A DNA stretch of 15,013 nt from a bacterium (GTDB taxonomy: Bacteria > UBA6262 > WVXT01): positions 1-15,013 of the forward strand of contig DATKVN010000072.1 in NCBI GenBank assembly GCA_035530055.1. Direction: 5' to 3'. Positions 7,720 through 12,771 of the stretch are shown here, in pieces; the stretch's first letter is position 1, and the number at the start of each line of letters is the position of its first letter. The notes beneath the pieces are model-generated. The model did not search any database and was not told the DNA's origin. It worked only from the letters and a program-made list of their open reading frames with translations. Made by a program: the position numbers and the translations under genes.

Positions 7720-8184
7720 GTGGGCCGGGATCCTGTTAAGGAAAGGTTAAAAAAACTGGATAGAGTGAAAATAGCTATTCCATCAGATGACGACAAAAGC
7801 ATTTCCCCCCATTTTGGGAGATGTTGCTGTTTTATCATTTATGAAGTTGAAGGCAATAAAGTTAATAGCAGAACAGTCAGAGAGAATCTCTGTTGCCCAC
7901 ACCGAGCCAATATCTGTCCCAAAACGGTATCGGTTCAAACAAGGGAATTTGTAGAAAGAATACGGAATGAAGCGGTTTCAGAGATTCGTGATTGTCAGAT
8001 CCTAATCGGAAGATATATGAACCAAAGTGCAATTGATAATCTCAACAGTCACAATATTAGAGTTATCCTGGTTGATGAGAAAGATGCCGATGTTGCAATA
8101 GAGAAATATTTACTGGGGATATTGGTAAAAGTTCAAAATCAACAATTTTGTATGTGTTGTCAAGCTAACTGTCTAAAAATATAA
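7720..8184 (+). CDS. NifX/NifB-type dinitrogenase iron-molybdenum cofactor domain protein, Cys-rich
   Basis: The protein has up to 154 residues. VKIAIPSDDDKSISPHFGR (from residue 16) is the hallmark start of the NifX/NafY/NifB-C domain, which binds Fe-S or Fe-Mo cluster precursors. The rest of the fold follows, with FIIYEVEGNKV, DCQILIG and NIRVILVDEKDADVAIEKYLLG. It is unusually rich in Cys: CCC at 35-37, CC at 58-59, C66, C92, and a terminal CMCC...C at 144-151, 11 in all. This suggests metal or cluster binding. Both the GTG at 7720 and the in-frame GTG at 7765 are possible starts. The second begins exactly at the domain but neither has a strong ribosome site. It starts 5 bp after the HEAT-protein gene, so it belongs to the same operon. 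No nitrogenase genes are near, so nitrogen fixation is not implied. Confidence 0.82.
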   Translation: MGRDPVKERLKKLDRVKIAIPSDDDKSISPHFGRCCCFIIYEVEGNKVNSRTVRENLCCPHRANICPKTVSVQTREFVERIRNEAVSEIRDCQILIGRYMNQSAIDNLNSHNIRVILVDEKDADVAIEKYLLGILVKVQNQQFCMCCQANCLKI

Positions 8185-8199
8185 AACCAGGAGTAAGGG

Positions 8200-8448
8200 A
8201 TGGCTAATCATCCATATCGAGGTCTGGCAGTTGTCCTTTCTTTTCTCTTACCCGGGCTGGGACAGATTTATAATCAAGAGTTTGGTAAAGGAACAAGATT
8301 TATTATCGCCTATATCATTTCCTGGGCATTGTCTTTTATTGTTATTGGTTGGTTCTTTTTAGTTATTGTCTGGATTTGGTCAATGGTCGATGCTTATCAA
8401 TCTACCGGGAGAGTAACTCCCCCTCCTTGCCGTGCCCCCCGGGGGTAG
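8200..8448 (+). CDS. Small TM2-domain-type membrane protein
   Basis: The protein has 82 residues. Two hydrophobic helices (about 8-25 and 32-60) are separated by the characteristic LLPGLGQIYNQEFGKG, and the second ends in WSMVDAY, the signature pair of TM2/DUF5683-like inner-membrane proteins of unknown function. AGGAG at 8189-8193 sits 6 nt before the ATG. The natural C-terminus probably lies near STGR (residue 71). The last 11 residues, including PPPCRAPRG, are encoded by a GC-rich inverted repeat (8425-8474) that also supplies the stop codon. Confidence 0.8.
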   Translation: MANHPYRGLAVVLSFLLPGLGQIYNQEFGKGTRFIIAYIISWALSFIVIGWFFLVIVWIWSMVDAYQSTGRVTPPPCRAPRG

Positions 8449-8474
8449 CGGAGCAAAACCGGGGGACGGCGAGG
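8425..8474. repeat. GC-rich REP-like inverted repeat overlapping the 3' end of the TM2 gene
   Basis: Left arm CCTTGCCGTGCCCCCCGG (8425-8442) and right arm CCGGGGGACGGCGAGG (8459-8474) are imperfect inverted repeats, differing by single-base bulges and one C/T change. Composition contrasts sharply with the AT-rich surroundings. The TAG stop of the TM2 gene (8446-8448) lies inside the loop, so the element appears to have inserted into the gene's end. No T-run follows. Confidence 0.6.
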
Positions 8475-8555
8475 CACTCTATGAACACTTTGCAGTTTCG
8501 CATCTATTTATCCTCGCTCTGATTTGCCATATCTCCATGCTGAAGGATGAGGTCG

Positions 8556-8574
8556 TTAGAAATGGAATTTCTAA
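8556..8574. promoter_or_regulatory. Perfect inverted repeat upstream of the parA-like gene
   Basis: TTAGAAAT-GGA-ATTTCTAA is a perfect 8-bp dyad ending 20 nt before the ParA start codon and just upstream of its ribosome site (AAGGA). It could be an operator, for example for ParA autoregulation, or an RNA hairpin in the operon transcript. The rest of 8475-8594 shows no convincing gene. Confidence 0.4.
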
Positions 8575-8594
8575 TGAAGTAAAGGAAAAAGAGA

Positions 8595-9353
8595 ATGCGT
8601 TCGATAGCTTTAATCAATCAAAAAGGTGGTGTGGGTAAAACAACCACGGTAGCGAATCTGGGAGCTTGTCTGGCTCAGTTGGGAAAGAAAGTGTTGGTAG
8701 TAGATTTAGACCCACAGGCTAATTTAACTATCCATTTTGGAATCAAAAGTAACGAGTTAGAATGTTCGATTTATGACCTTCTATTGTGGAAGACTAAGGC
8801 AGAGGAAGTGATTATTCCCACTGGAGTTGAGGGTTTAAATATCATTCCTGCTAATATCGACCTTTCCAGGGCAGAAATTGAACTGGTGAATATGCCCAGC
8901 CGGGAGACAATACTCAAAGACCGACTTTTCTTGACATTTAAAAAATACGACTATTCTTTGATTGATTGTGCTCCCTCTTTAGGGTTGCTCACCCTGAATG
9001 CGTTAACCTCTGTGCGAGAGATATTTATTCCCATCCAGACTCAATTTTTTGCCTTGCAAGGAATAAATAGACTTTTGGAGACAATTGAAATCGTAAGGAA
9101 AAAAGTTAATCCTCTGCTTAAAGTAACCGGGGTTATCCCCGTAATGTACGATGTGCGCACAAATCTAAGTCAGGAAGTTTTGAACAGAATAAAGGGATAT
9201 TTTAAAAAGGAAGTATTTAAAACTATTATTCGAGAAAATGTTCGCATAGCCGAGAGTCCCAGTTTTGGGTTGCCCATTACTTTATACAGTGCGGGTTCTT
9301 ATGGTGCAGAGGACTATATGAAATTGGCAAAGGAGGTAGTTTCTCGTGAGTAA
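8595..9353 (+). CDS. ParA/Soj-family ATPase
   Basis: This 252-residue P-loop ATPase opens with the deviant Walker A QKGGVGKTTT, with signature Lys at about residue 10 and the P-loop Lys at 15. Walker A' is VLVVDLDPQANL and Walker B is YSLIDCAPSLG. PSFGLPITLYSAGSYGAEDY near the end matches the conserved ParA C-terminal region. It is full length for a chromosomal or cargo-positioning ParA. These enzymes bind the nucleoid as ATP dimers and are released by a basic partner, moving plasmids, chromosomes, chemoreceptor arrays or carboxysomes. No parB or parS-like array is present. Instead the stop overlaps the start of a highly basic gene (9346). In this context an organelle-positioning role is the leading inference, with plasmid-type partition the alternative. 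Confidence 0.93.
   Translation: MRSIALINQKGGVGKTTTVANLGACLAQLGKKVLVVDLDPQANLTIHFGIKSNELECSIYDLLLWKTKAEEVIIPTGVEGLNIIPANIDLSRAEIELVNMPSRETILKDRLFLTFKKYDYSLIDCAPSLGLLTLNALTSVREIFIPIQTQFFALQGINRLLETIEIVRKKVNPLLKVTGVIPVMYDVRTNLSQEVLNRIKGYFKKEVFKTIIRENVRIAESPSFGLPITLYSAGSYGAEDYMKLAKEVVSRE
9329..9348 (+). promoter_or_regulatory. Ribosome binding site and GTG start within the parA-like gene
   Basis: AAAGGAGG (9329-9336) lies 9 nt before a GTG (9346-9348) in the last codons of the ParA gene. The reading frames overlap by 8 bp in GTGAGTAA, implying translational coupling and fixed stoichiometry between ParA and the basic protein. Confidence 0.75.
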
Positions 9354-9984
9354 AAGCAAAAGCAAAAGCAAAAGCAAAAGGAAAAGGAAAGCATTGGGTG
9401 AGGAGCTATTAGGTAAAAGAGGAATACGTGAGAATCGGCATTTAACGAGTAAAAGAAGAGTCTCTGGAGAAGACCCTTATGCCTGGATTGAAGGAAAAGA
9501 GGGAAAGAAGAGAATGAAGAAAAAACCCGGGCGACCCAAAAAAGCTAAACCAAGCAAACAACGACGACCTTCCAGATTGAAGGCTAAAAGAATAGCGAAA
9601 AAGTCCAAACTACCAGCAAAAATTTGGAACAGGCTGAAAAGAGTTGAAAAGGGAGCGGTACTCCTGCCCAAGGAAATAATGACTGTTGCCAAGGCTACGG
9701 GAAAGGTCACCAGTAAAATAACTGCCGACTTCTCTAAGACAATTGCTTCCGGGGTAGTAGCCGGGCCGAAAGAAGCTAAAAAAATTATTCGGCGTGTGCA
9801 GGTGAAAATTAAAGCTGGTCACCTGAAAAGCAGGATGGAGAAACTTTTCGGTATTCTCGGCGAGAAATGTTACCGATTGGCGGACAAAAAGAGGGCTATC
9901 GTAAAAGAAAAAAGGGTACAGAACCTAATTAAACAGATAAAAAATTGTCAAAAAGAGCTACAAAAGATAGAGAAAGGAATTTAG
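9346..9984 (+). CDS. Highly basic AT-hook-like / coiled-coil protein, probable ParA partner
   Basis: The protein has 212 residues and is extremely rich in Lys and Arg; no known family is recognised. Residues 2-15 are alternating SK/RK dipeptides from a hexanucleotide repeat. Residues 58-68 (KKKPGRPKKAK) resemble an AT-hook, with core GRP at 62-64. Residues about 95-158 form amphipathic helices of the VAKATGKVTSKI type. Residues 160-212 are a coiled coil resembling residues 58-115 of the protein at 7130-7714. Partners of ParA ATPases (ParB, McdB and others) commonly use a short basic N-terminal tail to stimulate ATP hydrolysis. With an 8-bp overlap to parA, this protein is a good candidate for such a partner or for a DNA-tethering adaptor. 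The function is inferred. Confidence 0.8.
   Translation: MSKSKSKSKSKRKRKALGEELLGKRGIRENRHLTSKRRVSGEDPYAWIEGKEGKKRMKKKPGRPKKAKPSKQRRPSRLKAKRIAKKSKLPAKIWNRLKRVEKGAVLLPKEIMTVAKATGKVTSKITADFSKTIASGVVAGPKEAKKIIRRVQVKIKAGHLKSRMEKLFGILGEKCYRLADKKRAIVKEKRVQNLIKQIKNCQKELQKIEKGI
9349..9390 (+). repeat. Hexanucleotide tandem repeat encoding an SK/RK tail
   Basis: Seven consecutive 6-bp units occur: AGTAAA once, AGCAAA four times, AGGAAA twice. The period of six keeps the frame, so copy-number change would only lengthen or shorten the basic tail. Confidence 0.85.
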
Positions 9985-10048
9985 TTTAGATTTTCGTTCC
10001 TTAGATAGTTGGGCTTCACACTAAAAAAAATCTAATAGGAGGTCTGAG

Positions 10049-10321
10049 GTGGTAAAAAAGAAAGTTACTAATGGGAAAAAGTTGTGGGAAACAAACTTAG
10101 AAGAAAAGAAAACGGGTATTGATTTGAGACGTCCCGTTAAGACAGCTGCTTTTACGATTACCGGTGCAGGAACTGGAGTTCTGGGCGCGATTGCCGGGGT
10201 AACTTTAGCTGGCATATTTGAAATTGCTCTGCCAGTAGGACTCTGTCTTTGGGCAGGGGGTATTACCTGTGGCGCTATTGGGATGGCGTTAGGCGTGGGC
10301 AAAAAAAAGAAATCCAGGTGA
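10049..10321 (+). CDS. Small glycine-rich membrane protein with basic ends
   Basis: The protein has 90 residues. The GTG start is fixed by AGGAGG at 10037-10042, 6 nt upstream. A basic N-terminal third is followed by a hydrophobic, Gly/Ala-rich stretch (about 33-84) long enough for two closely spaced helices with several G-x3-G packing motifs. The protein ends in KKKKSR. Gly-rich small membrane proteins with charged tails occur among magnetosome proteins (Mms6, MamC and MamD types), but this sequence is not recognisable as any of them. The 64-nt gap before it contains TTAGATTTT (9986-9994) and its complement AAAATCTAA (10027-10035), adjacent to the ribosome site. Confidence 0.7.
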   Translation: MVKKKVTNGKKLWETNLEEKKTGIDLRRPVKTAAFTITGAGTGVLGAIAGVTLAGIFEIALPVGLCLWAGGITCGAIGMALGVGKKKKSR

Positions 10322-10338
10322 ACATATGAAAGAATCGA

Positions 10339-10399
10339 TTTTGGTAGTCGCAAACTTTAGTTTGCGTTTATATGCGCCGGCTAAAGCCGTCGGCTACCA
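10339..10399. repeat. REP-like double-hairpin element
   Basis: TGGTAG (10342-10347) and CTACCA (10394-10399) enclose a perfect hairpin CGCAAACT-TT-AGTTTGCG (10349-10366) and a second stem CGGCT-AA-AGCCG. The layout, with outer arms, two inner hairpins and two-base loops, is the same as at 4096-4148. The first 16 nt (10339-10354) are identical to 4038-4053. It lies between the Gly-rich gene and the first TPR gene. The remainder of 10400-10463 holds only a short dyad, AATATCT/AGATATT (10409-10428). Confidence 0.75.
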
Positions 10400-10463
10400 T
10401 TTTTCAGCAATATCTACAATCAGATATTTGTGGGAAATTTTTAATAAACATTGAGATTCGAAT

Positions 10464-11099
10464 ATGATCATAAAATTAAGATTATTTCTAAAGTTCCTTA
10501 TTCTCTACTGGGAAAAATTACTCGATATTATAGAGAAATTTCTTAGCCTTGACCCGAAACAGGTGAGTAAGGTATATGCGGAAGTTGGTAGAGAATGCGT
10601 GGATAGAGGTTGGGAAAAGGATGCAATTGATTTGTACCAGAAGGTCATTTTACTCAGTCCACGCGATAAAGATGCATATTTTCAATTAGGCAGAATCTAT
10701 ACGAGAATAAAAAGCTGGGAGGAAGCTATGAGGTTCTACCATAGAAGTATTGAGTTAGGACTACGAAATCATGAGGTTTATTATCGTATAGGTTTAGCCC
10801 ACGACTATTTTAATCAAACAGAGGAAGCTTTAAAGTGTTATAAAAAAGCAATAAAACTGGATTCACATCACGACGAGTATTATTTCCGACTGGGCTTACT
10901 TTATGATAGTAAAAAAATGCACGACAAGGCAATTCTCTCTTATAACAGAGCAATTTCTCTTAATCCTCAAGAGCCCAAATATTATTATAGTTTAGGGTTA
11001 GCTTATGACAGCAAAAATATGCACAACAAGGCGGTAGATTTTTTACGAAAAGCGATGGAGTTGCAGGAAAAAGAATCACCGGTAATAGATAAAGAGTAA
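10464..11099 (+). CDS. TPR-repeat protein, MamA-like (first paralogue)
   Basis: The protein has 211 residues. An amphipathic N-terminal segment (1-33) is followed by about five tetratricopeptide repeats, such as KDAIDLYQKVILLSPRDKDAYFQLG, EEALKCYKKAIKLD, DKAILSYNRAISLNP and NKAVDFLRKAMELQ. TPR proteins are helical scaffolds. Size and repeat number match MamA (about 217 residues, five TPRs), which coats the cytosolic face of magnetosomes. It is closely related to the next gene, from which it is separated by 40 nt. The ribosome site before the ATG is weak, which may mean a later start or coupling to upstream translation. Any TPR scaffold would look broadly similar, so the MamA reading rests mainly on the neighbours. 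Confidence 0.85.
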   Translation: MIIKLRLFLKFLILYWEKLLDIIEKFLSLDPKQVSKVYAEVGRECVDRGWEKDAIDLYQKVILLSPRDKDAYFQLGRIYTRIKSWEEAMRFYHRSIELGLRNHEVYYRIGLAHDYFNQTEEALKCYKKAIKLDSHHDEYYFRLGLLYDSKKMHDKAILSYNRAISLNPQEPKYYYSLGLAYDSKNMHNKAVDFLRKAMELQEKESPVIDKE

Positions 11100-11139
11100 A
11101 AGACGATGTAACAATCTAGCAATAGGAGGAGGGACGAAG

Positions 11140-11778
11140 ATGTTAGCAAAAATCGAAATCTTATTACAGATGCTGGGACTGGCATTTAAGAGATTCCTTG
11201 AAGGGATTGAGCAGCTTTTCCAACCAAGATCTTTAGATCAGGCAACAATTTATAGCAAAGTGGGAGAGAAATATGCTGATAAAGGCCAAATGGACCAGGC
11301 AATAGTCTCTTTGAAAACAGCAATAGAGCTTAATCCATCCGGTGGAGGGGCCTATTACAAACTTGGTCTGGCCTACGGCGAAAAAGGATTATGGGATGAG
11401 GCGATTACCTGTTATAAGAGGATATTAAAACTTGAGCCTAATGGTATCCAATCTACGGCTTTTGATAAAGCAGAAATCTATACCCGTCTCGGTTTAGCCT
11501 ATAATAAGAAAAATATGATTGACAAAGCAATAAGTTCATACAGAAAGTCGTTGAAAATTTTTCCCGACCAACCTGAAACGTACTATCGATTAGGATTACT
11601 TTACGACAGGAAAAAAATGCACGAGCAATCTATTAAAACTTATGAGAGAGCAATTGAACTCAATCCACGGACAGCAAAATACTATTACAGTTTAGGATTA
11701 GCCTACGATGGTAAAGGTGAACATAACAAGGCAATTGATGCCTTCCGCCAGGCGATGGAAGCCGAAGAAACTGATTAA
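11140..11778 (+). CDS. mamA: TPR-repeat protein, MamA-like (second paralogue)
   Basis: The protein has 212 residues and a strong AGGAGG (11124-11129). It has the same architecture as the preceding gene: an amphipathic N-terminus (1-35) and TPR units including DQAIVSLKTAIELNP, DEAITCYKRILKLEP, DKAISSYRKSLKIFP, EQSIKTYERAIELNP and NKAIDAFRQAMEAEE. The last two repeats share long runs with the first paralogue (RLGLLYD, KYYYSLGLAYD), indicating tandem duplication. A MamA-sized TPR protein directly before MamQ-, MamI- and MamE-like genes suggests the magnetosome coat/scaffold role. The symbol is given on context and length and is less certain than the domain call. The LemA-like gene starts 48 nt downstream. 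Confidence 0.7.
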   Translation: MLAKIEILLQMLGLAFKRFLEGIEQLFQPRSLDQATIYSKVGEKYADKGQMDQAIVSLKTAIELNPSGGGAYYKLGLAYGEKGLWDEAITCYKRILKLEPNGIQSTAFDKAEIYTRLGLAYNKKNMIDKAISSYRKSLKIFPDQPETYYRLGLLYDRKKMHEQSIKTYERAIELNPRTAKYYYSLGLAYDGKGEHNKAIDAFRQAMEAEETD

Positions 11779-11826
11779 TAGACTAAAAGAACTCTTTCAA
11801 AGATTGCCGTTTAAATTACTGGAAAA

Positions 11827-12552
11827 ATGAGTCTTATAAGAGCAGTAATCAGAAGAACATATCTGGACAAATTATATCCAATACACGCATTATCAAAACG
11901 ACAGTTAAATGGAATTAAGAAGTTAACGGGAAGTGTAAAAGGATATCTTGGTAAGCATCAAATCTTAGCGTGGTTATTGAGAACGCTGTTAACGGTAGCA
12001 ATTGCTGTCGTTATCTGGGCACTTATTCATTGGTACAACGATTATGCCCGAATAGGGACTCGCGCGGAAGCATATTTTGCTCAAGTAGGGGTGGAAATGA
12101 AAAGACGCACTAATTTAATTCCTAACCTGGTGGTAGCGGCAAGAAAATATGCTTTTCACGAAGAAGAGATATTTAAGCATGTGTCTGATGCGCGAGAAAT
12201 GTTCGTCCGGGCGAAAAATGTTAAACAGAGAATGGAAGCTGCGGAAAAACTTGATGCTGCGTTATCAAAGCTATTGGCTCTTGTTGAGCGGTATCCGGAC
12301 TTAAAAGCTACCGAGTCTATACAAGATTTAATTAAAGAACTGTCCAATACAGAAAATCGTATTGCCGAACAGAAGGCAAAATATAACGAGGTGGCGAGAA
12401 CATATAATCAACTTCTAAGTACATTCCCCACAAATATTCTGGGTAGAATTTATGGATTTGGTCAACGGAAACCATACATTGGTGCTGAAAGTGACTTATT
12501 GAAAGCACCGGAAGTGGATTTTGAATGGAAGGAGGATTCTACAGATGAATAA
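11827..12552 (+). CDS. mamQ: LemA-family membrane protein, MamQ-like
   Basis: This 241-residue protein has a cytoplasmic N-terminus, one transmembrane helix (about 47-69) and a LemA helical domain. Family motifs are clear: MKRRTNLIPNLV (about 91-102), HEEEIFKHVSDARE, LLALVERYPDLKA, STENRI, YN-x2-A-x2-YN-x4-FP (about 186-201), and a C-terminal YGFG segment. LemA proteins are widespread, but the long N-terminal cytoplasmic extension and the KHVSDAR and SKLLALVERYPDLKATES segments are, from memory, closer to MamQ than to housekeeping LemA. MamQ is needed to build the magnetosome membrane in Magnetospirillum. The stop codon overlaps the start of the MamI-like gene by 8 bp. Its own ribosome site is weak. 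Confidence 0.75.
   Translation: MSLIRAVIRRTYLDKLYPIHALSKRQLNGIKKLTGSVKGYLGKHQILAWLLRTLLTVAIAVVIWALIHWYNDYARIGTRAEAYFAQVGVEMKRRTNLIPNLVVAARKYAFHEEEIFKHVSDAREMFVRAKNVKQRMEAAEKLDAALSKLLALVERYPDLKATESIQDLIKELSNTENRIAEQKAKYNEVARTYNQLLSTFPTNILGRIYGFGQRKPYIGAESDLLKAPEVDFEWKEDSTDE
12529..12547 (+). promoter_or_regulatory. Ribosome binding site fixing the MamI-like start
   Basis: AAGGAGG (12529-12535) is 9 nt before ATG 12545. An in-frame upstream ATG (12521) has no ribosome site and would add eight polar residues overlapping the LemA-like gene. The chosen start overlaps the preceding stop in ATGAATAA, suggesting translational coupling. Confidence 0.75.
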
Positions 12553-12727
12553 AATTATTACTGGCTTAGTTGTCCTTGCTATTGGTCTATGGGCGATAGT
12601 TTCCTGGTGGTGGTTCATCTGGGATATTATCAGAGGAGTGATAGCAGTTCTTTTTGTTCTTGCTGGGTTGACTTTGATTGGTTTAGGACTGAAGAATACT
12701 GGTAAAAAACCTGCGGGAACAAAATAG
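12545..12727 (+). CDS. mamI: MamI-like two-helix membrane protein
   Basis: The protein has 60 residues. Two transmembrane helices (about 4-20 and 31-50) flank a tryptophan-rich turn, SWWWFIWDIIRG, and a short basic tail ends the protein. The pattern GL-x7-GLW-x3-WWW, then I-RG, then a Gly-rich second helix, matches my recollection of MamI, a short protein of about 70 residues required for magnetosome membrane invagination. The overlap with the LemA/MamQ-like gene and the MamE-like protease gene 44 bp downstream agree with this. A short hydrophobic peptide can match by chance, so a profile search should confirm it. Confidence 0.65.
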   Translation: MNKIITGLVVLAIGLWAIVSWWWFIWDIIRGVIAVLFVLAGLTLIGLGLKNTGKKPAGTK

Positions 12728-12771
12728 AGTATATCCGGTATTCTATATCAAGCTTCTCGGAGTTCAGCGAT

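Noticed and set aside
7720-8184. Part of a nitrogen-fixation cluster
   Set aside because: Only the NifX-like domain is present; there is no nifHDK or nifEN, and such domains occur widely outside nitrogen fixation.
8432-8638. 68-codon + frame spanning the GC-rich repeat into the ParA gene
   Set aside because: It begins inside the inverted repeat and its C-terminal part is the ParA P-loop region read out of frame; ParA has its own ribosome site.
9986-10035. TTAGATTTT / AAAATCTAA inverted repeat as terminator or riboswitch
   Set aside because: A 32-nt loop, AT-only arms and no T-run make a functional stem weakly supported; noted only in the entry for the Gly-rich gene.
10409-10428. AATATCT-ACAATC-AGATATT dyad as an operator
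   Set aside because: It is short and AT-rich in an AT-rich spacer; chance occurrence is likely.
12521-12544. Upstream in-frame ATG for the MamI-like gene
   Set aside because: It has no ribosome site and lies in the LemA-like gene; AAGGAGG is correctly placed for ATG 12545.
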